A stretch of DNA of 64,000 nt from JBJXHG01 sp046160865. GTDB taxonomy: Bacteria > Planctomycetota > UBA1135 > GCA-002686595. A program made the translations under genes and the position numbers. This document shows positions 54,467 through 62,025 of the stretch, one piece after another. Location: positions 1-64,000 of the forward strand of contig JBJXHG010000094.1 of the NCBI GenBank assembly GCA_046160865.1, read 5' to 3'. The first letter of the stretch is position 1, and each line of letters begins with the position of its first letter. The notes beneath the pieces were generated by a model, which made no database searches, had not been told where the DNA came from, and saw only the letters and a list, made by a program, of their open reading frames with translations.

Positions 54467-55693
54467 TCAACCGGTGGAGCGGTAGCGGCGCGGTTCGATC
54501 GATTCCACCGCGCCCGGTTCGCGCTCCGTGCGGATCCACGGCGCGCGGCGGCGTGCGGAGAGCAGCGTGCGCGGGAGCAGCGCGAGCTTCCACGCGACGT
54601 AGATCGGTGCACCGAGCAGCGCACGCCAATCGGCTGCGCGCGCGCCGCCGACGACGAGTGCGGCGACGACGTGCAGCGCGAGCACCAGCGCCGCGACCGC
54701 GGCGTACGTGCGCGCGATCGGCGACGGAACCAGCGCGGCGACGGCGACCAATCCGACGTGCATCGACAGCGGGAGGAGCGAGAGCTCGAGCAGCGGCTCG
54801 AGCAAGTTCGTGCGGCCTCGGAGCACTGCACCCAGCAGCCGGGGCGCGGTGTCGGCGATCGTGCGCAGCCGGCCGCCGTCCCAGCGCGAGCGTTGCGAAG
54901 CCATCGCCTCCGCGCCGGTCGGGGCCGCGGCTCGCACGACGGTCGATGCGAGATAGTGCACGCGCACCCGCGCGCGCACGAGCATCAAGTGGTACTCGAG
55001 GTCTTCGACGAGGCCGTGCGCGGTGTAGGGCACCGCGCGCAGTGTTCGTGTCGTCAGCGCGAAGCCGTTGCCGAGGATGCCGACGGATACACCCAAGCGC
55101 TCGCGTCCACGCAGCCGCAGCACGTTGAATGCGAGCCAAGCGACGTGCGCGAGTCGCGCGCGGACCGACGCCTCCGGGTTCGCGACCTCGTAGCGCATCT
55201 GGACGGCTTGGCACCCGGCGCGTACCGCGTTGCGGACGGCGCGCAGCATGCCCGTGTCGACGAGGCTGTCGGCATCGATCACGACGACCACGTCGGTGCG
55301 CTCTTCGAGCAAACGCTCGAACGCGTGCTCGAGCGCGAATCCCTTGCCGCGGCGCGTCTCGTCGCGGCGCACGATCACCTCGGCGCCCGCCGCGCGCGCG
55401 ACGTCCGCGGTGGCGTCAGTGCAGTTGTCAGCGACCACGACGATGCGCGTGGGCTCGCCGTCCGTCTCACATGCGCGCACGCTCGCGAGGCAGCGCGCGA
55501 TGCCGGCTTCCTCGTCGTGCGCCGGGATCACGACCGTGACCGCGAGCGACCCGATGGGAGAGGACGGCGCGGGTGCACGCAGCGTGCGTCGCGACGGCAG
55601 GAGCGCCGCAGCGGTCAACACGCTGAGCTCGATCGTGCCCGGCAAGGTGAGGACGGCCAGACTCGATCCGATCGCGTTCCAGAGGACGTCCAT
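54467..55693 (-). CDS. Membrane-bound family 2 glycosyltransferase
   Basis: A 408-residue processive-type GT2. One N-terminal helix (LAVLTLPGTIELSVLTAAALL) precedes the catalytic part: VTVVIPAHDEEAGIARCL, VVVADNCTDATADVARAAGA, DVVVVIDADSLVDTGML (DxD), and HGLVEDLEYHLMLVRA (ED), then QRSRWDGGRLRT (QxxRW). At least three C-terminal helices follow (about 315-385). These are features of cellulose-synthase/hyaluronan-type enzymes, so it could elongate chains as well as build repeat units. Confidence 0.92.
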   Translation of the reverse strand: MDVLWNAIGSSLAVLTLPGTIELSVLTAAALLPSRRTLRAPAPSSPIGSLAVTVVIPAHDEEAGIARCLASVRACETDGEPTRIVVVADNCTDATADVARAAGAEVIVRRDETRRGKGFALEHAFERLLEERTDVVVVIDADSLVDTGMLRAVRNAVRAGCQAVQMRYEVANPEASVRARLAHVAWLAFNVLRLRGRERLGVSVGILGNGFALTTRTLRAVPYTAHGLVEDLEYHLMLVRARVRVHYLASTVVRAAAPTGAEAMASQRSRWDGGRLRTIADTAPRLLGAVLRGRTNLLEPLLELSLLPLSMHVGLVAVAALVPSPIARTYAAVAALVLALHVVAALVVGGARAADWRALLGAPIYVAWKLALLPRTLLSARRRAPWIRTEREPGAVESIEPRRYRSTG

Positions 55694-55780
55694 GGATTGG
55701 CGGCGAGTGCCGCTCTACTTCGGCTCGCCGATGCCTGGAGGCGTAACGTGCGGAGAAGTTTTCCGCGGGGGATCGATCGA

Positions 55781-56998
55781 TCAGTACGCGCCGCGGCGTG
55801 CGAGCACCGCGCCCGCCGTTTGCCACAGGATGCGCAGATCCATCCACAGGCCGCGCTTCTTCGCGTACTGCGCGTCCATGCGCATCCAGTCCTCGAAGCC
55901 GACACTGCTGCGGCCGCTGACTTGCCAGATGCACGTGAGTCCGCCGTGCAGCGCCAGGCGGCGGCGTTGCCACGGTTCGTAAGCCGCGACTTCCTCGAGC
56001 AACGGCGGCCGAGGTCCGACGAGCGTCATGTCGCCCTTCAGGACGTTCCACAGCTGCGGCAGCTCGTCGATGCTCCACTTGCGCAAGAAGCGGCCGATCG
56101 GAGTGATGCGCGGGTCGTTCTTCATCTTGAAGACCGGGCCGTCGGCCTCGTTGTTGTTCTTCAGGGCCGCCTTGCGCGCTTCCGCGTCGACGTACATCGA
56201 GCGGAACTTGTAGAAATCGAACGGCCGGCCGCCGACGCCAGCGCGCTTCTGCTTGAAGATCACCGGTCCGGGCGACGTGAGCTTGATGATCGCCGCGACG
56301 CAGGCGAGCGCGGGCGCGAGCACGAAGAGCGCGCCGCTCGCCACGACGACGTCGAGCAGGCGCTTGCGGAACGACATCGGTAAGCACAGCTCGGGTGCGA
56401 GGTCCTCGACGGGTCGATCGCCGGCGGCATCGCGGATCCGTGCGATCTCGACTGCGAACTGCAGCGGAGCGGCAAGGTCCGTCGCGACGCGCAGCTCGTC
56501 GATCGTCCCGGAGTCGCCCGGACCAGAGTCACCGCGGTCGTCGTCCTGCGTGCCCTTCTTGGCCTGCGCGACCTTCGGCACGGGCTCGCCGGTCTGATAG
56601 CTGAACACCTTGCAGTCGAAGCGCATTCCGGCGCGTGCGATGCGCCCGAGCAAGTCGTCGGCGAGCACCCACGCTTCACGGCCGGACGTGCACGGCAAGA
56701 GAGCACCGAGTCGCGCGCCGTCGAGGCGGCCGACGAAGTCGCAGAAGCGCGCGCGCTCGAGCATCATGTCCGCGACGGCGTCCAGCTCTTCCGGCTTGCC
56801 GCCGCGCGGCACGAGCACGATGACGGCGAAGCCGTGCAGGTGTCGGTCGGCGAGCTCGCGCTCACGTTCGACGAAGCGCTCGAACTCGGACGACGAGAGC
56901 AGCGCTGCGGCGCGATCTTTCGTCTTGACCGGATTGAGGAACTTTTCGGCGTTCGGCGCGCGCTTGCGGGCCGCGGCCGGGGCTTGCGGATTGCTCAT
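55781..56998 (-). CDS. Undecaprenyl-phosphate sugar transferase with degenerate GGDEF-like N-domain
   Basis: A 405-residue protein starting ATG 56998. The C-terminal 200 residues are the phosphoglycosyltransferase (WcaJ/PglC-type) domain: KRLLDVVVASGALFVLAPAL membrane hairpin, FKQKRAGVGGRPFDFYKFRSM, DPRITPIGRFLRKWSIDELPQLWNVL (catalytic D-E), LVGPRPPLLEEV. It transfers sugar-1-phosphate to undecaprenyl phosphate, the first step of EPS repeat synthesis. Residues about 30-125 are unlike the usual five-helix domain; they read like a GGDEF fold whose signature loop is degraded (GRLDGARLG around residue 90). It probably binds, rather than makes, a nucleotide. Confidence 0.9.
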   Translation of the reverse strand: MSNPQAPAAARKRAPNAEKFLNPVKTKDRAAALLSSSEFERFVERERELADRHLHGFAVIVLVPRGGKPEELDAVADMMLERARFCDFVGRLDGARLGALLPCTSGREAWVLADDLLGRIARAGMRFDCKVFSYQTGEPVPKVAQAKKGTQDDDRGDSGPGDSGTIDELRVATDLAAPLQFAVEIARIRDAAGDRPVEDLAPELCLPMSFRKRLLDVVVASGALFVLAPALACVAAIIKLTSPGPVIFKQKRAGVGGRPFDFYKFRSMYVDAEARKAALKNNNEADGPVFKMKNDPRITPIGRFLRKWSIDELPQLWNVLKGDMTLVGPRPPLLEEVAAYEPWQRRRLALHGGLTCIWQVSGRSSVGFEDWMRMDAQYAKKRGLWMDLRILWQTAGAVLARRGAY

Positions 56999-57047
56999 GG
57001 ATGATGTGCTGCGCAGCACGATGCTGCGAACGGCGGGTGGACGGCCC

Positions 57048-57254
57048 TCATCCGGATCGATCGTGGCGCCCCGGACGAGCCGGGCCTTGCGCGTTGCGGC
57101 GATCTGCCTCGCCGGACGATCGATTGCGGACGGTCTCCAAAACTCTGCTCCGAGTCAGGCGGCACGGTTGGAACAGCGCCGCGATGACTTCGCCTGCAAA
57201 CAGCACATCGGCGCGCAGCTCGCGGAAGATGTCGTCGAAATGTCCGCTGTTCAT
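57048..57254 (-). CDS. Small protein between sugar transferase and exosortase genes
   Basis: A 68-residue frame with a strong AGGAGG site 7 bp before ATG 57254 (MNSGHFDDIFRELRAD). The first half has helix-like, GC-biased codons; the second half is Arg/Gly-rich with less coding bias and may be read-through of a shorter gene. No family recognised. It lies in the operon between 57327..58937 and 55781..56998, so it could be an accessory factor of exosortase or sugar transferase. Confidence 0.45.
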   Translation of the reverse strand: MNSGHFDDIFRELRADVLFAGEVIAALFQPCRLTRSRVLETVRNRSSGEADRRNAQGPARPGRHDRSG

Positions 57255-57326
57255 CGGATCCTCCTGCTCGTGTCGCGGGGAGCCGCGTCGGACGCACCCT
57301 CGAATGCGAATTGATTTCGCGCGGCG

Positions 57327-58937
57327 TCACGCGCAAGCCGACTGCAAGACGAGCAGCAGGTTCGTCGTCGCGTGTGCGACCACCGCGTCGGAAAGATGTT
57401 CGCGGCGGCGGTACGCGTACGCGTACACGAGGCCCACCGCGGACGCGGCGAGCACGTGCTCGTGCACGAGCCCGAACGCGAGGCTCGACAGCATCCAGCA
57501 CCAGGTCGGAACGGCGCGCGGCTGCACGGACTCGAAACTCGCACGGCCGAGGCGACGCGCGAGGAAGCCGCGGAAAGCGAGCTCTTCTGCCAGCGGCGCG
57601 ATCGCGATGGAGCCGACGCATCCGAACGCGAGCGCGGCGAGCGACGCGGCTCCGCCGGTGCTCGAGCCCCACGGTGCGCGAGCGGGTCCGCCGAGCGCGA
57701 TCCACAGGCCCCACGCGAGTGCGCCGAGCGACAGCGCTCCAGCGGAGACACGGCCCACGCGCGCGCGCAACGCCGCGCGGTAGTGGAAGAGCACGGCTCC
57801 GCCCGCGAGAACGCGGAGCGGGTACAGCGTGTGCGGCTCGTCCGTGAACGCGCCGGTCACGAGTGCGGTCGCCACGATCGCGAGCAAAGGCAGCAGGTGG
57901 ACTGCCGTCGGATCGAGGCCGCTCGGAGTGACGCTCTGTGCACCGCGCGCGGAGAGTGCCGGCAGGCGCGTCGCCGTCGCGACCGCGCCCAGAGCGACGA
58001 GCGCGATCAGCGGCCAGCCGGCGTACACGTGGAAGCCGTCGATCGCGACCTCCGGCGAGATCTCGCGGCCCACGACGACGAGCGCTGCGATGCGCACGGC
58101 GTTCAAGAGCCAAACCGCGATCGATCCGATCGGCAGCAGCACGAGCGCGTGCGGGAAGCGCAGCCGATCGCGAAAGATCAGCAGGAACGTCGTGAAGAAG
58201 ATCAGGAAGAGCCCGACGCCTTCGTAGCCCGAGCAATACTTCGTGACGACGACGGCGAAGTCGCCCGTCGAGATCACGAAGCCTTCGAGGTGGCAGTCGG
58301 GATAGACGAGGCCGAGCAGCGCGCTCGCCAGCGCGACAGTGCCGCTCGCGAGCGGTTGCCAGAACGGCCACTGCGACTCCGTCAACGTGTACGAGCCGTA
58401 GCCCGCTGCGCCGAGAGCCGCTCCGGCGATCAAGGGAACGCGCACCGCTCGCGCCGTGCGCGCGAGCTCGCGCAGCGGAACGACGCTCGCGACGAGCGCG
58501 AGCGGGATGCCCACGGCGGCGACGGCCCACACGCCGAGGGCGAGCGAGTCGAGCGCGTGACCGCGCGACGGGTGCTCGAGCAGCGCGGCGCTCACCAGCA
58601 CGAACAACGCCAGGCACAGCACGTTGGTGCCGGCGAACGGCCACAGTTGCGCGGGCAGTCGCGCGCGCAGAGCGAGGTCGGCGCCGCGCGCTCGCAACGT
58701 GGGGCCGCCGACGAGCAGCACACCGCACGCCGTGCACAGCGCCCAAGGAACCGCGAAGCGCAGCGCACGCACGAGCGGTGCCCACCACGTCGAGACGTCG
58801 ACGAGCGCGTCGGTGTTGAAGCGCGTGCGCACGAGCCAGATCTCGGCGAGCAAGAGCGCGGCGAGCGCTGCGACGAAGGCGGCGACACCGCGCGACACGC
58901 AGCGCGGCGGTGAGGATGCGGAGGCGATGGAGGACAC
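57327..58937 (-). CDS. Exosortase E/CPBP protease fusion (VPEID-CTERM type)
   Basis: A 536-residue inner-membrane protein with about 14 helices. The first part (about 185-325) is an exosortase: Cys235 in TKYCSGYEG, Arg282 in LNAVRIAAL, His303 in GFHVYAGWP. The second (about 345-530) is a CPBP/CAAX-type metalloprotease: EELAFRGFL (Glu451, Glu452), FGLVHEH and a final HATTN. This fusion is the known exosortase E/protease class that serves a single VPEID-CTERM protein. It should cleave at the sorting signal and attach or release the product outside; the fused CPBP part may process the remaining helix. The cognate substrate is 59144..59389, immediately upstream. Confidence 0.9.
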   Translation of the reverse strand: MSSIASASSPPRCVSRGVAAFVAALAALLLAEIWLVRTRFNTDALVDVSTWWAPLVRALRFAVPWALCTACGVLLVGGPTLRARGADLALRARLPAQLWPFAGTNVLCLALFVLVSAALLEHPSRGHALDSLALGVWAVAAVGIPLALVASVVPLRELARTARAVRVPLIAGAALGAAGYGSYTLTESQWPFWQPLASGTVALASALLGLVYPDCHLEGFVISTGDFAVVVTKYCSGYEGVGLFLIFFTTFLLIFRDRLRFPHALVLLPIGSIAVWLLNAVRIAALVVVGREISPEVAIDGFHVYAGWPLIALVALGAVATATRLPALSARGAQSVTPSGLDPTAVHLLPLLAIVATALVTGAFTDEPHTLYPLRVLAGGAVLFHYRAALRARVGRVSAGALSLGALAWGLWIALGGPARAPWGSSTGGAASLAALAFGCVGSIAIAPLAEELAFRGFLARRLGRASFESVQPRAVPTWCWMLSSLAFGLVHEHVLAASAVGLVYAYAYRRREHLSDAVVAHATTNLLLVLQSACA

Positions 58938-58941
58938 GGAA

Positions 58942-58976
58942 GAAAGGGCCCGGTCCGCGAGGAACCGGGCCCTTTC
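58942..58976 (-). terminator. 13-bp perfect hairpin between substrate and exosortase genes
   Basis: GAAAGGGCCCGGT (58942-58954) and its exact complement (58964-58976) with a 9-nt loop. In the direction of the operon it follows the PEID-CTERM gene and precedes the exosortase start by 5 bp, so it can end most transcripts after the substrate gene and may also cover the exosortase ribosome site. Confidence 0.65.
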
Positions 58977-59120
58977 CGTGCTCTATCGGACGTGACGGCG
59001 GCGAGCGATCAGCCCGCGCTGCAATTCATCCGTGCGCGAGCCGCGCGCTCCTCGTCGAGTCGCGTGGCTGCATATGCCGTTGCGCGTGCTGCTCGGACGC
59101 CAGCGGACGGCGCTGACTCC

Positions 59121-59145
59121 CGAAGCACTTTCACCACGGACTGCT
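59121..59145. repeat. Half-site of the palindromic family (copy G)
   Basis: CGAAGCACTTTCACCACGGA, then CTGCT, is identical in most positions to the right ends of copies B and C. It overlaps the stop codon region of the PEID-CTERM gene. A possible partner arm near 59011 (CAGCCCG) is poorly matched. Confidence 0.5.
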
Positions 59146-59389
59146 AGGCGTGCGGCGTCGTTTGCCGGCGACCCGTCAGCACCAGCGTGCCGCCGACGAG
59201 GAGGAGTACGCCGCCCGCGAGCAAGCTCGGATCGATCTCGGGCGCGCCGAGCGGCTGCGACGGTGGCTGCGGACCGTGCTTCTTCGGGCTGGGCGGTTTC
59301 TTCTTCGCGGCCCAAGCCGGCGCGCTCATCACGGCGCTCAGCGCCAGTGCGGCGAGTCCGATGCGCGCGATGCGAGTGTGCGTGTTCAT
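59144..59389 (-). CDS. PEID-CTERM exosortase substrate protein
   Basis: An 81-residue exported protein with a ribosome site AGGCAGGT and a signal peptide (MNTHTRIARIGLAALAL, cut after AWA). The mature part is short, Lys/Pro/Gln-rich (KKKPPSPKKHGPQPP), and leads to the sorting signal APEID (49-53) followed by a Leu/Val/Gly helix (56-72) and a short basic tail GRRQ. This is the tripartite layout of VPEID-CTERM proteins, with Ala in place of the first Val. The mature peptide of only about 20 residues suggests a small polycationic surface or matrix component, or a tag fused to another polymer. Confidence 0.85.
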   Translation of the reverse strand: MNTHTRIARIGLAALALSAVMSAPAWAAKKKPPSPKKHGPQPPSQPLGAPEIDPSLLAGGVLLLVGGTLVLTGRRQTTPHA

Positions 59390-59590
59390 ACGTTCGACCT
59401 GCCTTTTCTACTGGTGCCGCGCGACGTCGATCGCGCTGGCGGTGTCGTGTTCTGCCGACCACGACTGTTCAAACATACCTCCGAGTCGGTGCGCGTGCGG
59501 AGCGAAGTTGCGCCGGACCGCCGCGTCGAAAAGTCTGCGCATGCTCCGGTGCAGCCGCGCCGCGTGACGAAAGAGAACGCCGGTCTCGTC

Positions 59591-60082
59591 ATGGAATTGC
59601 AGAGCGGCAAGCCGACGTTCGACGCGCCGCGCCTGCGCATCGCGCTCGTCGCGTCCTCCGGCGGACATCTTTTCGAGATGTGCTGCTTGCGCGAGATGTG
59701 GCAGCACCGCGATCGCTTCTGGGTCACGTTCCCGACGCCCGACGCGCAATCGCTGCTGGAAGGCGAGCGCGTGTTCTGGGCGCACTACCCGACGAATCGC
59801 AACGCCAAGAACCTGGTGCGCAATCTTTTCCTGGCGTGGACGATCCTGCGCCGCGAGCGTCCCGACGTCGTGATCTCGACCGGCGCTGGCGTCGGCGTTC
59901 CGTTCCTCATCCTCGGTCGGCTGCTCGGCATCCGCACGGTGTACCTCGAGTCGATCACGCGCATCTCGGAGCTCTCGCTCAGCGGCCGCTTGGTGTATCC
60001 GTTCGTGAACACGTTCCTCGTGCAGTGGGAAGAGCTTGCGAAGAAGCATCGCCGCGCGAGCTTCCAAGGCAGGATCCTGTGA
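59591..60082 (+). CDS. PssD/Alg14-like glycosyltransferase subunit
   Basis: A 163-residue protein, the acceptor-binding, membrane-associated half of a split glycosyltransferase. Motifs: LVASSGGHLFEMCCL, then ERVFWAHYPTNRNAKNLVRN, PDVVISTGAGVGVPF, and the final strand TFLVQWEEL. The start ATG 59591 (MELQSGKPTF) is chosen because the upstream open frame is not conserved. It overlaps the next gene by 4 bp (GTGA), as expected for a two-subunit enzyme. In EPS/capsule loci PssD/PssE (EpsE/EpsF) add glucuronic acid or galactose to the lipid-linked sugar. Confidence 0.9.
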   Translation: MELQSGKPTFDAPRLRIALVASSGGHLFEMCCLREMWQHRDRFWVTFPTPDAQSLLEGERVFWAHYPTNRNAKNLVRNLFLAWTILRRERPDVVISTGAGVGVPFLILGRLLGIRTVYLESITRISELSLSGRLVYPFVNTFLVQWEELAKKHRRASFQGRIL

Positions 60083-60621
60083 TCACCGTCATCACCGGCA
60101 CGGAGAAGTTCTCGTTCCATCGCATGATCGCGCAGATCGAGTCGATCGCGAAGTCGGCCGAGCGCGCGGACGAGTTCTTCCTGCAGATCGGCTCCTCGAG
60201 CTACGAGCCGTCCGCTTGCCACTGGGAGCGCTTCGTGCAGTTCCCCGAGATGGTGCAGCGCATCCACGACTCGGACGTCGTCGTGACGCACGCCGGCGCG
60301 GGTTCGACGCTGCTCTGCTTGCAGCAGGGCAAGCGCCCGATCGTGATGCCGCGGCGCAAGAAGTTCGACGAGCACGTCGACGACCACCAAGTGCTCTTCG
60401 CGCAGAAGCTCGCCGAACGCGGTCTCGTGCGCGTCGTGATGGAAGAGGGCGATCTCGCGGCCGCGGTTCTCGAAGCGCTCGCCGAGCCGGCGCGCGCACG
60501 ACCGCTGTTCGGCAGCGGGGAAGTGGCGCGCTATCTCGACCGCATGCTCGACGTGCTGGAGTGCGAGACCGGTATCCGGTCGCTGACCGAGATCGTCGAG
60601 CGCCTTCGCAAAGCGGGCTGA
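60079..60621 (+). CDS. PssE/Alg13-like glycosyltransferase subunit
   Basis: A 180-residue protein with GTG start at 60079, translationally coupled to PssD. It is the catalytic, nucleotide-sugar-binding half: VITGTEKFSFHRMIAQIESI, FLQIGSSSYEP, then VVTHAGAGSTLLCLQQGKRPIVMPRRKKFDEHVDDHQ, the Alg13/MurG donor-site segment. The C-terminal helix pair (LEALAEPARA) anchors it to PssD. No terminator lies between it and the convergent gene 60634..61908, 12 bp away. Confidence 0.9.
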   Translation: MITVITGTEKFSFHRMIAQIESIAKSAERADEFFLQIGSSSYEPSACHWERFVQFPEMVQRIHDSDVVVTHAGAGSTLLCLQQGKRPIVMPRRKKFDEHVDDHQVLFAQKLAERGLVRVVMEEGDLAAAVLEALAEPARARPLFGSGEVARYLDRMLDVLECETGIRSLTEIVERLRKAG

Positions 60622-60633
60622 GCGACGTTCGCG

Positions 60634-61908
60634 TCATTGGTTGATACGTTGCTGCCAGCTCGGGAAGAGCTCGTTCAGATCGTGGACGGGCAGTGCTTCT
60701 CGGTCGCTTTCGAACCGGGTGACGCGGCAACCAACCAGTGCGAGTCCGGGTAGCCCGCTCTCCAGCGGTGACCGCGCGTCGAGCAAGTTGGACAGGACGC
60801 AGTCGACGAACACCAGCGTGCTGCCGGGGCGCATCCGATCGGTCCCCACGCTCAGTTCATCGAGCGTGCACCGTTCGAAGCGCGCCAGCAGCGCGTCGTT
60901 GCGGACGTCGAACAATCGCCCGGACGCGGGAGCCGGTCCGTAGCCGCCGAGCACCAGGGAATCGCGTGCGAACAAGGCCAGGCCAGGCGCTTCGAACGCG
61001 CTGGAGCTGCCCGCGGCGACGTCGAACCCGATCACTCGTACACGCTCGAGCTGCACCGTTCCCGGCCTTCGACGCAGATCGAACAGCGAGCGGCCGGACG
61101 TGTACACCGTGCAGTCCTGCAACGTAAAGTTGCGCAGCTCTTCGCGCGTCGAGAGCTGCGAGACGAGCAGCAGCGTCGCGTCCATGCCGGCGCCGGCGAT
61201 CGTGACGTCGCGCGGGAACGGCCGCCTTTCTCGCATCAATGCGGCGCATCGAAAGACCCCGGCGGGATACGAGATCGTCGCGCCGTCCTGCGCGAGTCGA
61301 TCGACGTGATCGATCTCCGCGACGCCGTTGCGCGCCGGACCGGAGCTCATGCGGCGGAACAGCGCGGCGAACTTCTGGGCATCTCGGACGAGCTCCGGCA
61401 ACGGCCCGGTGCCTCCCTGCGCGAGCTCGTCGAGCAACGTGAACGCGCCGCCTGTGCGCGCGTCCTCATGCGCCTTCTCCCGCCGCGTCGCGCGCTCGGC
61501 GAGCTCCGCTCCGCTGCGCACCGGCGCTTCGCGCACGAGCGCGTCGTAACCGCTGCGCGCTTCCGCGAGCACGTCGTCCGGGATCTCGTCCGTGCGCTTC
61601 GTGGTCCATCCGCGTCGTATCCCCGCCTCGGCGTGCGGGCGCAAGCGGACGAGCAGCGACTCGAGCGAGTCCCGCGCGGGAGCGCGCCCGTCGTCGTCGT
61701 CGCGTGTCGCCCTGGAAGGCGGCGGCGCGTCGAGTCGCGCACGCGTGTGCGGCTCCGTTTCGAGCGCGAGCGCATCGGCGCGCGCGGCTTCGTCCGCCAC
61801 ACGCGCGGCGCGCGCCGCCGCCGCTGAATCCGCGGCCAGCCACGCCGTGATGGCCGTGCCGACGACCGCGCCGCCGAGCATTCCGAACGCGAGCTCTCTC
61901 CATCGCAT
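60634..61908 (-). CDS. Membrane-anchored protein with beta-helix-like C-domain
   Basis: A 424-residue protein with a GGGAGGACAGC leader before ATG 61908. One N-terminal helix (GMLGGAVVGTAITAWLAA) is followed by an Ala/Arg/Asp-rich coiled-coil-like region to residue 130, then (about 205-410) short beta strands with aligned Cys and aliphatic residues (FTLQDCTVYTSGRSLFDL, FERCTLDELSV, FVDCVLSNLLDA, LALVGCRVTRF). This pattern resembles a right-handed beta-helix such as pectate-lyase-like EPS enzymes, but no catalytic motif is visible. A carbohydrate-binding or structural role in the EPS locus is likely. Confidence 0.65.
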   Translation of the reverse strand: MRWRELAFGMLGGAVVGTAITAWLAADSAAAARAARVADEAARADALALETEPHTRARLDAPPPSRATRDDDDGRAPARDSLESLLVRLRPHAEAGIRRGWTTKRTDEIPDDVLAEARSGYDALVREAPVRSGAELAERATRREKAHEDARTGGAFTLLDELAQGGTGPLPELVRDAQKFAALFRRMSSGPARNGVAEIDHVDRLAQDGATISYPAGVFRCAALMRERRPFPRDVTIAGAGMDATLLLVSQLSTREELRNFTLQDCTVYTSGRSLFDLRRRPGTVQLERVRVIGFDVAAGSSSAFEAPGLALFARDSLVLGGYGPAPASGRLFDVRNDALLARFERCTLDELSVGTDRMRPGSTLVFVDCVLSNLLDARSPLESGLPGLALVGCRVTRFESDREALPVHDLNELFPSWQQRINQ

Positions 61909-62025
61909 GCTGTCCTCCCTCGAACGAGCACGGCAAGTGTAGCTGCGGAGGATCTCGACGCATCCGAGCGCATCGGCCATCATGTCGAGCTCGATTCGCG
62001 CGCCACACTCGCTCGCGACCCGCTC

